From Rachicladosporium sp. CCFEE 5018 (taxonomy: Eukaryota > Ascomycota > Dothideomycetes > Cladosporiales > Cladosporiaceae), in NCBI GenBank assembly GCA_002077045.2, contig KZ111156.1:617444-681443 (forward strand): DNA of 64,000 nt, read 5' to 3'. Positions 9,921 to 21,913 of the stretch are shown piece after piece; position 1 is the first letter of the stretch; each line of letters opens with the position of its first letter. The notes beneath the pieces are model-generated. The model made no database searches. It saw only the letters and a list, made by a program, of their open reading frames with translations, and was not told the origin of the DNA. Position numbers and translations under genes: made by a program.

Positions 9921-11608
9921 GAAAATGAATTGCAAATCTGCCGACGCTGCGAGGCACCTCAAGCAACGCCTAGGGGAAAGCTGCACGATGGCCAAAGCCG
10001 GGACAAGTTTGAGTTAAGTGGGTAGTGTACCTGTCCTTGAACTTACAATGCAGAGGACACCGCACTATATCACAACTAGAGGTACCTCCAATGTATGACC
10101 TCGGACTGCTCCAAATGTGCGACCATGTTATTGAATGCCGTGGTGGCATTCAGAGTCCCGAGTCGGGAGAAGCCCATTCACGTGCCACTTGGGGCAGGTC
10201 TCTGAGCCTAAGGCAAAGCCAGTAACTTGAGCGTATAAGGGGCACGGTGCGCTCAGAGCGTAGTGAAAGCGATCTCTTGGGCTTGAAGCGTTTCGCAGAA
10301 TCCGATGAGCAGAGCGCAGTCTCTTCGTTGCGCGTATGAAGTGGCTTCACTCGCTTTGGTAATCGGGCGCTATCGAGGTGCAGCCATTTGGGGTGCCCAT
10401 AGTTGACAGGTCGAGCATATAGAAGGCAATGTGCTCCTTTTCGTCGTAGATCCTACCTCTCCAGACGCGCGACAGCTACAGTCTCTCTTCATGCCATCCT
10501 ATTGGCAGTGCGCGATCTCTGGATCTTCCGTTCTCTGCGCACCACCTGGCCCGCAATGCCGATGAACTGAGCCTTTCGTCCAAGCCACCGCTGCGGACGG
10601 GATCTGCACGACAACGGCGTTGGAGCTCTGAGCTGTCCACTCCTGGATTCGCCCTTTCGCCCGCGCGGTCAAGCTGCAAGGGATTGTGGACGTGTAAACG
10701 ACGCGCAGCAGTCGGTAAAACGGCAGCAGCGGGAAGTGACGGGATTCTCCACCCCCGCAAACTCAAATGCAAACCCATTTTGCCTTCCAAGCAGCTGATG
10801 AACGAAGCCACTCCTTCCATCCACCCATGTATGAGGGCCCAGCAATACTCGACGAGGACCACATCTGGCTACTAACACGCAATCATTAGCACTGGCTGGT
10901 GCATACATGTGCTCACTTCCACTGTCTCGCAAGGTCGGTTGCGAGCAAGCGCACTGAGAGAACCCCTGCGAAATCCCTACATCAGATCTCATGCGATGGC
11001 CCGGTGTGTCCGAGAGCGTCACAAAAGAGCTCTTCCCCGCATGGCCGTACGCCAAACAACATATGCTGCTCCTAGATGCACAGCAACACGATCTGTGCCG
11101 CACGCAAGCCTTGAGCTCTCGTCGATGCCACCCTGCCAATGGTAGCTGTCAAGCCGGCGCACCGAGCCTACCACAGCCCTGCCCTGGAAGTATCACACGC
11201 TACAGCGCCTAGTGTCCATGCGGGCTGCCAGGGAACAGCTCAGCTACTTGCACTGGACACGAAATTGGGTAAGACGCTGCCCAGGCTGGCACGCGCGCAT
11301 GGAGTAGAGCTCACTAGCTCCACCTCTACCTACCGCTGGACGCCGCGTTGCTAGGCACTCCATGGACCCGGACATCGCGGCCGAGGGGATCCAGACGCGT
11401 CTCGCGTCGACGATCTCCCTCTGCCCCTCCTTTGGGCCTCGCATCGATGTGGGGTTACGAACAGGAAGTCAAGGACTACAGATAAGTTGAAGGGCTGGTC
11501 AGTGTCACCATCTTTTCTTCCTTCATCCACCTCTTTCTCGCAAGCAACATCGTGTACTTGTCATTCTACAACATCCACATTCATCCAAATTTCCTACACT
11601 GCATCAAC
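9921..11608. other. Long gene-free interval upstream of alcohol dehydrogenase
   Basis: About 1.7 kb without a supported gene. Open frames on either strand (for example 10669-11139 minus) are broken by indels in the counterpart 56196-57903. The pyrimidine-rich stretch just before 11609 looks like a strong fungal core promoter and 5' leader for the ADH gene. Confidence 0.55.
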
Positions 11609-12841
11609 ATGTCTCAGAACATCCCCGAGAAGCAATGGGCGCAGGTCATTGAGAAGACTGGCGGGCCAGTCGAGTACAAGCAGATCCCAGTCCAGAAGCC
11701 CGGCCCAGACGAGGTCCTTGTCAACATCAAGTTCTCCGGTGTCTGCCACACTGATCTCCACGCTGTCAACGGTGACTGGCCGCTGCCCACCAAGCTTCCT
11801 CTCGTCGGAGGCCATGAGGGTGCCGGTATTGTGGTGGCAAAGGGCGACTTAGTGCAGGACATCGAGATTGGCGACCACGCTGGTGTGAAGTGGATCAACG
11901 GCAGCTGCTTGGCATGTGACTTCTGCCAGCAATCAGGTCAGTCCCAGAAACCCTCATTCCAATTCCCTCAAGATACTAATGCCTCCTCAGATGAGCCACT
12001 CTGCGCGAAGGCGCTCCTCTCAGGCTACACAGTCGACGGCTCCTTCCAGCAATACGCCATTGCAAAGGGTGCACACGTTGCACGCATCCCCAAGGAGATT
12101 CCCCTCGATGCCATCTCACCCGTGCTCTGCGCCGGTATCACCGTCTACAAGGGGTTGAAGGAGTCCGGTGCTAGGCCCGGTCAGACCGTCGCCATCGTCG
12201 GTGCCGGCGGTGGGCTCGGCTCCCTCGCACAGCAGTACGCCAAGGCTATGGGTCTTCGTACGATCGCCATCGACAGCGGTGACGAGAAGAAGAAGATGTG
12301 TCTCGAGGAGCTTGGCTCGCACGCATTCATCGACTTTGCCACCAGCAAGAACGTCGTCAAGGATGTGCAGGCTGCTACTGAGGATGTGAGTGTTTGGCCT
12401 GATTGTCTGACTATGACGAGCATCAATGCTGACACCTTTTCCAGGGCCTTGGTCCCCACGCCGTCATCCTCGTCGCCGTGAACGAGAAGCCATTCCAGCA
12501 AGCTGCTGAGGTGAGCTATACCCACTCCCCTCTCCTTCTGCTAAGAACACTCACTAACTTCTCACCAGTACGTCCGCCCGCGCGGTACTGTCATCTGCAT
12601 CGGTCTTCCCGCCGGCGCCTATCTGCGCGCGCCCGTCTTCGAGTCCGTCATCAAGATGATCACCATCAAGGGCTCATACGTTGGTAACCGCAAGGACACC
12701 TCCGAGGCACTCGAGTTCTACCGCCGTGGCCTGATCAAGGTCCCATACAAGACCGTCGGCCTGTCCGAGTTGCAGAAGGTGTACGACCTCATGCACGAGG
12801 GCAAGATTGCTGGACGCTACGTCTTGGACACGTCGAAGTAG
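11609..12841 (+). CDS. adh1: Zinc-dependent alcohol dehydrogenase (Adh1 type), copy A
   Basis: Four exons, 11609..11936, 11991..12385, 12445..12510 and 12569..12841, give 353 residues, the usual size for fungal cytosolic ADH. The catalytic-zinc ligands are visible as SGVCHTDLH (Cys) and GGHEGAG (His). The structural zinc Cys cluster CLACDFCQQS..EPLC spans the first intron. The Rossmann fold carries VAIVGAGGGLGSLAQQYAK and IAIDSG (NAD-binding Asp). It interconverts ethanol and acetaldehyde with NAD. Introns are 54-59 nt with ACTAAT/ACTAAC branch sites. The start was taken at MSQNIPEKQWA, as in fungal Adh1. It is nearly identical to the gene at 57904..59135. Confidence 0.95.
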
Positions 12842-13914
12842 ATGATGAGAGTGGTGTACATGACCGAATGATGAAATGAAAGCTTACCTGACATCACTCG
12901 CAATTATCTGTTACTGCCGTCTTCACCCTGCCAATGTGTTCTATGGAGGCGTAGTCGGTGCTATTCGGCTGCCGTAATGCCAAGCCACCACTCGATCGTC
13001 GTTTCCAGCAAAGGGGTTCACTCGTTTCAGAGATGTGGAGATCCGGCTGAACCCGCAGACGCCGCGCTAGAATCTCAACCTCAAACTTCCTCGTCTCAAA
13101 CCTCCGATTTGCTTGGTCGCTCCTTCACCGAAACAAGGCGCTTCTTGAGATTTTGCCGAGAAGTGTCTGAAGCTGAGATTTCGAGACCTCCACTGCTAGA
13201 TCTGGGCTGCTTTACCTGCGACCAGTGAGGCGGATGACGATGTCTCTGATGCAGGAGGCCGATGGCGCGACCATGGTGTCATTGTATGCGAGTATCCGCC
13301 GGTGTCTCATGGTGGTGATCAGGGGCGGCTGTCAGGACGAGACGGGCGGTTGCGCAGCAGTGGTGGTTCTCACTGTTGGTATCCGACCGGCACACGTCGC
13401 CGACGAAGCGCCTTCACGGCGGCGATTCTGGTAAGTAGAATTGCTGAACCCACAGCAGTGAGATTGATCGTCTCGAATCACCCTACAAATCACCCGTAAG
13501 TAAATCACACTCCCCTCGTACAACTTCCATGATAGGCCCTCTCCTTCGCGCCTGCCCGCCCGGACGCGTGTGGCTGCTTGGCGAGTCTCTACCCGTGTTT
13601 CATGATCACACAAACGTCGAACAACCTCGGACGGCCGCACACTACACACTCTCTCACTCACCATCGTTTCTTCCCTTGCCACTCGAGCTCCCTCACTCAC
13701 TGCAATACTTCATTCGTTCAATTCAACTCGCGGCCTAGGACCCGCACATTTGATCCTCGACATTCATTCGGAACAACCTTCGACCAGACTGCCTTTGACA
13801 GGCGTTTTCATACTCAAACCACGTTCATTGCTTCTCATCGACAGAGCAGCTACTGAAATACCACTCCGGTGCTGCATATATCACCACTCTCCAACACGGT
13901 GATTCACTGAGAAT
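12842..13914. other. Gene-free interval before aspartic protease
   Basis: 3' flank of ADH and 5' flank of the protease. Pyrimidine-rich tracts at about 13640-13700 fit a core promoter or 5' leader. Short frames here are not conserved in frame at 59136-60223. Confidence 0.5.
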
Positions 13915-15583
13915 ATGCAACGCGTCCTCCTCTTCATTTTTGCCGTCCTGGCGGCGGTTGCCCTCGCGGCGCCGACACCAAGGAAGCATCATTCGGGCCA
14001 TATTGGCACGTTCTCAGCGCAGGCTCGCGGCCGCAAGGGCGCTACTCGCAACCCACTGAAGGCCATGGAGCGGGCTTACCGAAAGTACAACTGGTCGATC
14101 ACCTTCAATACGCCTTCGGGACAGACGTTCACCCTCGGGAACCCAGACAGCAATGGCGCTGACCCTGCACCTGCACCTGCCCCACCCGCGCCAGCTACCA
14201 GTGCTGCAGCGACGAGCAGTGCAAATAACCAGGATGCTGCGACTCTCACCCGGACCACCACAGCCGCCCCTGCTGCTACGACGAGCGCCGCTGCTGGTGC
14301 ATCTGAGCAAGAGAATGGCGAGGTATCTGCCACTCCTGAGCCGAACGAGTCCGAGTACCTCTCGCCTGTCTCAATTGGTGGCCAAACGCTGAATCTCGAC
14401 TTCGACACTGGCTCTGCTGATCTGTGAGACTTCCTCGCCTCGCTTCACACCTTTGTGTCTCCAAGATACCACCGTATGCTTCTGTGCTACTATGACAATA
14501 CCTGCAACAGTCGGAATGCCAACATCGCCTCTGTGAGAGACAACAGACTCATGGACCTTTGCTCTGAGCATCACACTCTCATAGACAGGGTGATGGTGTT
14601 TCCACTGTTGCAGTTACTGTTATAGTAGCATAGGAGCACATACTTATTCTTGGAGAGCCGGAGACAGGTGATACTGACATCATCACAGCTGGGTCTTCAG
14701 TACCTCCCTTTCATCGTCGTCGATTGGCCATCACGCCGCGTTCGATCCCTCTAAGAGCTCAACATGGGAAGACTACCCTGGCGCTTCTTGGCAAATCATG
14801 TACGGCGATGGCAGTGGCGCGTCAGGTACAGTCGGTTTCGATGTAGTAGAGGTTGGAGGCGCGACCGCGTCTCGTCAAGCAGTCGAGATCGCCACAAAGG
14901 TGTCCTCCTCCTTTGTCTCGGACGAGAACAACGATGGACTCCTTGGCCTTGGCTTCTCGAAAATCAACACAATCGAGCCGCAACCTCAGAAGACTTTCTT
15001 CGAATCTGTCCTACCGAAGTTGGATCAACCGGTGTTCACGGCAGATCTCGAGGACGACGCTGCTGGCACGTATGAGTTCGGTAGAGTCGATACGACGAAA
15101 TACACTGGTACCCTACACGTCACCCCTGTCGATTCCAGCAACGGTTTTTGGGAATTCGCCTCTACAGCCTACAGCATCGGCGGTACGACCTACCAGAACT
15201 CTGGTGCCAGCACCGCCATCGCAGATACCGGCACCTCGCTCCTGCTGGTCGACGACAATGTCGCACAGGCTTTCTACGCGCAAGTTCAAGGCTCCCAGCT
15301 CTCACGCACCGCCGGCGGATATGTTTATCCATGCAGTGCTCAAGTACCTGATTTCGGCGTCCAAATCGGGAGCAGCGGCTTCATCGCCACGATTCCTGGC
15401 AGCGATATCACGTTCGCGGAGGTTGGACAGGGCACGTGTTTCGGTGGGGTCCAAGGCAACGGAGGTGGTGGAATCCAGATTTTCGGGGATGTCTTGCTGA
15501 AGCAGTACTTTGCGGTCTTTAACGGCGGCAACGAGAGCTTTGGCATTGCGGCTAAGAGCGCCCAGGTGAATACTAAGGCCTAG
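13915..15583 (+). CDS. Secreted pepsin-type aspartic protease (A1 family), copy A
   Basis: Exons 13915..14423 and 14689..15583 encode 467 residues. A signal peptide (MQRVLLFIFAVLAAVALAA) and a basic propeptide (RKHHSGHIGTF, KAMERAYRKYNW) come first. A Thr/Ala/Ser/Pro-rich stretch, about residues 80-150, follows and is likely O-glycosylated. The first catalytic motif is DFDTGSADLW, split by the intron. The flap Tyr is in IMYGDGSGASG, and the second catalytic motif is ADTGTSLL near residue 348. One disulfide pair is suggested by YPCSA and GTCFGG. The mature form acts as an extracellular acid endopeptidase. The 265-nt intron is about five times longer than neighbouring introns because it contains a foldback element. 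Copy B at 60224..61916 uses a later stop. Confidence 0.93.
14474..14643. mobile_element. Foldback/MITE-like element in protease intron, copy A
   Basis: Imperfect inverted repeats of about 50 bp bound a 170-bp unit. The left arm runs gtatgcttctgtgctactat..cctgcaacagt. The right arm is its approximate reverse complement, actgttgcagttactgttat..agcataggagc..catac. The unit lies wholly inside the 265-nt intron. Sequences like the right arm recur at 21619 and 37327. No coding capacity, and target-site duplications are not evident. This could be a miniature inverted-repeat transposable element or a structured intronic RNA. Confidence 0.6.
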
Positions 15584-16699
15584 ACGGCCCAGGTGGGGGT
15601 AGTGTAGGAAGTTGACCTTCAGTCTATCTAAAAGTATGAATCAGGCTGTGCTAGTGTATACGTACCTGCGACAGCCAACTGTGAGAGAGCGCACGAATGC
15701 TATGATGGATGCGCAGGACCATTTCGGACGTTGGAGAGGCGGAAGTATGATCGTCGTTAGACTAGTCGGCCTGCCGGAAGTCTGATGGGGATCATCTAGA
15801 CCCGGCCGCACAAGGTACTGCACCTACATGTAAAGACAGCGAACATCTGTGAGTGGGCTGAATTTTGGAGACAGCTAGACTGCTAATGATGCAAGATGAA
15901 CGGTCGAGCTCTGTAATTCTGTCCACGCGCATCACCTGCGGCGATCTCACCAATCCATCATCACATCATTCACTCGTCAGGTGACGAGTCTGGACGCCAC
16001 TTTGGCTAGCGGCAGCTGAGGAGCCGCAGAGTCTAAAAGAATCTGCCGAGCGGCAAGGGAAAGGGGAAGCGGGGCGGAAGAAGCAGATCATTGACCCAGC
16101 CGTTGGACACGACATGGTGATGCACGACATTGGCAGCAATATGGGAGGCTGCATCCAGATAATATTGACAGCGCACCCCGGCGTCTTGCGATGTGACATG
16201 TTGTATAATAGTGGAGGACTACTGGAAATAGAAAGTACTTCTCCTTGGGCCCGCATTCCCACGTGGGATCTTCAAACTACTGTAGGAGGTGATAGTGTCG
16301 GCCGCTCCCTTTCGACCCAATTTCGGGACGCGCAGGGGAGGCTTTCGCGTGAATAAAGCACTTTCAGCCGCGTGGTGGAAGTGAAAGTGATGATCACCGC
16401 GGTGAGGGTCGAGGTGAACGTGCATCTACCTCACGAATCTCCCCTCCGCCACCCACTGGACCACACACTCATTCAATTCCACCCACCGCGCCGCCATCGC
16501 CACCGCAATCACGACTAGCACTCCCTCATCACATCTCTACGGCACTACATCGGCGCACTGCGTGTCTCACACCATCCCTCCCGACTCGCGCGACTGCGCT
16601 CTCCCACGCGAGGCCGCGCTGGCCTACACCCTGCAGCATTTTGAAACACGACCCTGATACAGGGTGCACTTCCAACGACACTCCATCCTGGCCGGCGAG
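15584..16699. other. Gene-free interval before kinesin
   Basis: About 1.1 kb between the protease stop and the kinesin ATG. No supported gene. It contains a GC-rich symmetric string near 16360-16410 (ccgcgtggtgg, atcaccgcggtga) that is kept in the second copy at about 62670-62710 and probably belongs to the kinesin promoter. Confidence 0.45.
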
Positions 16700-19600
16700 A
16701 TGGAGATTGTCGCACCAGCACCACCACCTGCGACGAACGGGTGGACTTCGCCGCCGACTTCGCCTTTGCCGCGCGCACAGCAACAACGGCTGAGTGTTGC
16801 AAGTCCTGAGACGATGCGCGCGAAGCGGGGGAGTCGCTATGAGGGGATGAATGGGACGGCGAATGCGAATGGAAGTCGGAGTAGTGATGAGGAGGGGAGT
16901 AAGACGGCGGTGAAAGTCGGTAAGTTGCACGCACTGCTACCATGGCTATATGTGAGTGTTGTAGGACGACTAACACGAATGCGATACAGCGGTGCGGGTG
17001 CGCCCTCCTTTGCGCTCCTCGGACCCAGGCTTCGACCTCATACCACAGCGCTTCCGCGAGAGCACGTGTGAGGTACCAGCACCAAACAAGCTTACAGTGC
17101 GCTCGGCACAAGGAAACCGGAACTTCATATTCGACCGCGTCTTCGATGAGGACGCCTCACAACAGGATATATGGGGCTATGTGAGCGATAGCGTCAACTC
17201 ATTCGTGCAGGGCTATAACGTCTCCATCCTGGCTTACGGTCAGTCTGGTGCGGGGAAGTCGTACACCATGGGAACTTCAGGGCCGGAGGAGCAGAGCGAT
17301 AGTGAGATCATGGGAATCGTACCGCGGGCTGCGCAAGCACTGTTCGATCGGCTGGGTCAGCTGGCGGGCAAGCCTGTGTCACATATGAAGACGCCGAAGA
17401 GGTATTCGACGCAGGCGCTGCCAACGCTGAGCAGCTTTACCCAGCAGGCGAGGGAGCAGAAGGACTGGTCGCTTAAAGCTTCGTACGTGGAGATCTATCA
17501 GGACCAGTTGAGGGATCTCCTGGTACCGGACGCGCTACCTATGAACGACAGAGCGAGCGTGGCTATCAGGGAAGACAAGGGAAAGATTCTGTTGACGGGC
17601 ATGACGCAGGTGGATATAACTTCCGTGGATGATCTGCTGANNNNNNNNNNNNNNNNNNNNNNNNNNNNNNNNNNNNNNNNNNNNNNNNNNNNNNNNNNNN
17701 NNNNNNNNNNNNNNNNNNNNNNNNNNNNNNNNNNNNNNNNTCGTCGAGAGACAACGTAGCATCGGACGCTTGGACAACCTACTGACGGACCTCGACGGCG
17801 CGAAAGTCAACGGTGATGGCCCAGAACACACGCGCGAACAGGAGGAGACGCCTCAGATTGCGCGAAAACGTCCCGAACTCAACGGCCGCCGTCGCAGATC
17901 CTACGACCCGTTTCGGCCGGAAACACCAAGCGAGGCTAGCGCCGCAGACGACGACCAGTTCGAGGACTCGCATCAGTCACCGCCGCAGCCGCAAACGCAG
18001 ACTCAGATTGAGGATGACGAGATCACCGCCCTGCCTTCCGCGGCGTCCTTCCCTGCCCGTTCTAGCTCCCGCGCCGCGAACCACGCGCCAACGCATCTGC
18101 GCTCGCCGACGCAGGACGACTTCATGGCCGACAAGCTGGAGAACCTCACGCAAGAGCTATTCGATCTGCGATCAGAGCAGGAGAGCACGCTGACCGACTA
18201 TCATAACCTGCACGAGAAGTACCAGACGGCGCTCGAGACGCTGGCGAAGCTCGAGTACGACAAAGTGACACCGCAGGCCAGTCACCCGGAGTCTGAAGCT
18301 TTTTTAGCGTCGGCGGGGATGGGAGGCAATGGAGGCAAGCTGCCCTCATCCTCGCAGTCGTTGTCGCGGGAGCTGCCATCGCTTGGGCATCAGAATGCTA
18401 CTACGCCGGGCGCAGCACGGGGGGAGAAAACTGTCGATCGTAGCGCGTCTGAAGGCTCGAGTATAATGGGTGTGCAAGATGAGATCGCCGTGCAAGACGA
18501 CGCTGCTACTGTGCCGTTGCCGGAGGATGCGAGTGATTTGGAAGGGAGCGAGATTGCTATGCTTAGGCAGCTGCATGGAGAGAAGCAGTCGGCGCTGTCG
18601 ACGTTGCAGCAACGACATCGCGAGCTGGAAGATGAGCATCGCGCTACGCTGGAGCACATGGAGGACTTGCGTACTGAGGTCCAACGAAGCCACGCCTACA
18701 ACCGCCCTCTTTCGCCATCTCTCGGCCGGCCTATTTCTCCTGCCCTCTCATCGCCTGGGTTCACCAAGCCTGTCCTGAGGCGGAAGAGCGAAGACCTCAT
18801 GGGCAACGACCGCGCGTCTCGTGGCTTCGCATCACTCAAGAACATAGCGCTAGACCACTTCGACAAGTCCCCCGATACGCTGCAGTCTTTCGAGCTGAAC
18901 CTCAATGCCGTCATGACTGAGCTTCATGGCCGCAGTGAGAGGGTGCATGCACTCGAGTCTGAGCTTGTGGCTGTCAAGAGGGAGATGGAGGGGAAGCAGA
19001 CTCTCATCGCTGGCTTGACGAGGGAGAGGACGAGCTTGAAGGCCAGTACCGGCGGAATGGACTTCAGTGTCGTCGGGCAGATGCGCGAGCAGCTACTCGA
19101 GAGCGAGAGGCAGATTCGCGGGTTGCATGAGCAGCATGCCGGCAGGGAGAGAGAGTTGCTGGGACAGGTCGAGGAGCTGAAGGGGAGTCTGAACGGGCAC
19201 CAACGCAGCATCCAAGATAACAGTGGGATGCCGGGGTACTTCCCTGAGACGCCTGCTCTGGAAAGGAGTGTTGGAGGCAATGCTGGCAACGGAGCGGATG
19301 TCGCGAGGTTGCAGAGTGAGCTGGCGGCCTGGGAGACAAAACACCAAAGCGCCATGGCGAGCATGCAGGCGTCGGAGGCAAAGCTGCTGAACACTATCAC
19401 TGACATGCAGCGCTCGATGCCTTCCAGTGGCGCACACGCGACCGCACCACGTGGTCTGGGCATCTCGGAAGACACAGCGGCGCCCGTCTCGGACGAAGAG
19501 CGCGAGCAGCACAAGACCGTTGTCAGCACGCTGCAGCGTGAAGTCGAAGACTACAAGACTACTGCTAATAATCACGTGACGAAACTTCAGCAGCTCGAGC

Positions 19601-21051
19601 AAGCGTATGCTAAAATTCTGGCGCAGGTTGAGGAGGACGGACAGTCCCGTGAGCTCACCCAGAAGGAACTCAAGACGCACAAAGATCTTGTGTCGAACCT
19701 GGAGAACCAGCTGCAAGTCCACAAGAGCGCCATCACAATCCACCAGGAGAGCTTGGAGAGCCTGCAGTCGTCCCACTCGAAGGAACTGGATCAATTGAAA
19801 GGCGGCATGGACACGAGTGAGAAAATATCGAGGGAGAGGTTTGAGGTGTTGGAGCGAGAGCACGAGGGCGCCAGGACTAAGCTGCAAGGCGAGCTTGTGG
19901 CGCTACAAGGGGAGCATGCAGCTCTACTTGCTGCCGCTGCCGCTGCGCTGGGAACGCAGACAGATGCCACCAAACTGCGCTCGCAGATCGAGGGGCTTGT
20001 TGACGAGGGCAAGGAACTCCACTCCCGTCACACGAAGACGACCAATGACCTCAAACTCGTGCAAGAGGAGCTGCAGTCTTCACTTGCGAAGTCTACAGCT
20101 TTCGAGACACAAGTCGGGGAGCTGAAGATGGGGCTTGAGGAGGCTAAGATCAATCTGGGGAAGATGACTGAAAAGGAGCGGAAGAGTAGTCGGCTGGTCG
20201 ATGAGCTGGAGGAGCAGCTGAACAGTAACTTCGACTCGCATCGGGCTACGAATCATCGCTTGAGTCGGATGGAAGGCGCTGCGGTGCAGGCGAGGCAGGA
20301 AATGGAGCGGGAGGTCGAGGAGTTGAGGTTGCGGAACGCGATGTTGGAGGTATGTCACACCACCAGCCAAGACCTGCATAAGGGCATACTAACAGTGACA
20401 CCACAGCAACAACTAACCTCCACCCACCGCCAATCCACCAACTCCGACCGCGGCTCCATCAACTTCAACCGCGAATCGCTTTCCCCCGAAGCAGCCGCCA
20501 TAGCCCTCGCGCGCTCGCCGTCCCAGCAGTCCGCCGTCCGCAAATCGACGCCCACGGCTCTCCCTACACCACCTCCTTCGATCCCTCTCCCGCCTCTACC
20601 AGGCCTCACAGCCATGCCATCTTTCGAGCGAGCGACGTCGCCAGTCCCAACCGCATCCCCACCAGGCAGCCGTCACGCCTCGAAAGACGTTGCGCCCGCG
20701 CTGTCGCAACAATTGGAGGAGCAAGACTCCCGTATCCGCACGATCGAGAAGCATCTTTTCGCTGAGAAGCAACTGACCGCTACCCTTGAAGAAGCGCTCG
20801 TGGACCTCGAGACGTCAGCGAACCGCACGAAAGCCGATTCCGAGGCTTGGAAACGGAAATGCTCGGCTTTAGAAGACGAGATGGCCGGTTACCGTCGCCG
20901 TGAGACCTCCACGCGCGCGAGTCTGCAGGCTGTGGAAGAGGAGAGGGAGATGCGCGTCCGCGCTGAACGGGCTCGGCAGGCGCTGGAGCAGAGGATGATG
21001 GAATTGAACGAGAAGAGGGGGAAGAAGAAGGGAGGCTTGAATTGCTTCTAG
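16700..21051 (+). CDS. Kinesin motor protein with long coiled-coil tail, copy A (motor interrupted by gap)
   Basis: Exons are 16700..16919, 16990..20349 (spanning the 100-N gap) and 20407..21051. Exon 1 is low complexity (Pro/Ser/Arg). The motor begins at VAVRVRPPLRSSDPG. The ATP P-loop reads GQSGAGKSYTMG, and KASYVEIYQDQLRDLL follows. The gap then removes the SSRSH, DLAGSE and microtubule-binding motifs. After the gap the frame resumes with ERQRSIGRLDNLLTDLDG. The tail is more than 1,000 residues of heptad-rich coiled coil with Ser/Pro-rich linkers, ending KKGGLNCF. It is a plus-strand microtubule motor of unassigned subfamily; a kinesin-4/KIF21-like assignment is only a guess. The gap must hide clearly more than 100 bases, because well over 100 motor residues are missing. 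Confidence 0.88.
17641..17740. other. Assembly gap (100 N) inside kinesin
   Basis: Exactly 100 N, a conventional scaffold spacer. It starts after GATCTGCTGA. The second copy continues from the same point to the window end (63951-64000) with residues matching ALNAGSATRQTDATAIN. Confidence 0.95.
20350..20406 (+). other. In-frame 57-nt intron in kinesin tail
   Basis: Donor GTATGT after AACGCGATGTTGGAG, branch sequence atactaac, acceptor CACAG. The length is a multiple of three with no stop, so an unspliced reading would add 19 residues. The perfect TACTAAC branch favours a genuine intron. Confidence 0.75.
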
Positions 21052-21913
21052 AAGAGGCATTTTGATGACCCTGTCAGGAAGCTGAAGGTGAGGGGGAGGA
21101 AGGAATGCGCTGTGGTTTGTGAGGTCTGCTGGCGGGATGTCCTGGAGGTGGAGTTTGGGAGCTGGGGCAGAAGGTCCAGGGAAGGGGGGCGAGGTGACTG
21201 AGTGGAGTAAACGGCGTTGAGTCTTGCATGGCGAAAGCCGGTTGCGAGCTATATGCTGGTGGCGAGGATACCCGGGAGTCGAAGCGTGCTTACCTTACTG
21301 TTGCAACGGCGTCTCCTTGTGTACACGAAATCGGAGCGTGCGTTGATAGTGTAAAATTAGGCTAGTAGTACTGTACAAAAGCTGCACACATGGCGCGTCC
21401 ACGTCTCCGGGTCCCGTCTCGTCGAACCCGTAGGAACGCTGCTGGACCCCATGTGTCTCCGCTTCTCCAAACATCTGGAACGCCGACAGTGCTCTCACCA
21501 GCGTGGCCGCGGTAATGCAACGTAGAACCGCCGTGTCTGAGAGAGTCTTCCAGCCAAGGTAAGAGCTGAGGCCCATATAAGTCCGTTATCACTCACACAG
21601 ACGGTGATGGGATTTTACACTGTTGCAGGTACTGTTACGGTAGCACCGGAGCGTTGAGGGTTTTTGAGAGAGCGAAGGAAGATAGCTGTGCGAACAGCGC
21701 ACCTATGCACCAAGCAGAGGACGCAGGCCGGACGAGTGCGAAGAAGAATCTAAAGTGTGGCAAGTGTATGCGCTAAAGTCTACAACAAGAAGCTATCGAT
21801 GCTCAACCATCGCATCGACAAGCCTCGACATTACTAGCAATGCCATCATATAAACACCACCCATGCCTCCTCTCTGAACGCCAACCATCTCCGGTTGCTA
21901 GCCTTACAACTCT
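21052..21913. other. Convergent 3' region between kinesin and ACL1
   Basis: Both neighbouring genes end here. No supported gene. It contains the repeat fragment at 21601-21652. Confidence 0.5.
21601..21652. repeat. Relative of the intronic foldback element arm
   Basis: Reads gtgatgggattttac then actgttgcaggtactgttac then ggtagcaccggagc. This aligns base for base, with few changes, to 14590-14637 (gtgatggtgtttcc, actgttgcagttactgttat, agtagcataggagc). No clear left arm was found upstream, so it may be a partial copy. Confidence 0.5.

Larger units (their letters stand above)
1505..17640. repeat. Segmental duplication, copy A
   Basis: Same gene order, orientation and mostly 95-99% identical sequence as 47765-64000. 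The offset is about 46.27-46.31 kb, drifting through small indels. The right end is set only by the gap. Confidence 0.95.

Noticed and set aside
10669..11139. 156-codon Cys-rich minus frame upstream of ADH
   Set aside because: Broken by indels in the 57218-57424 counterpart; no consistent coding signal.
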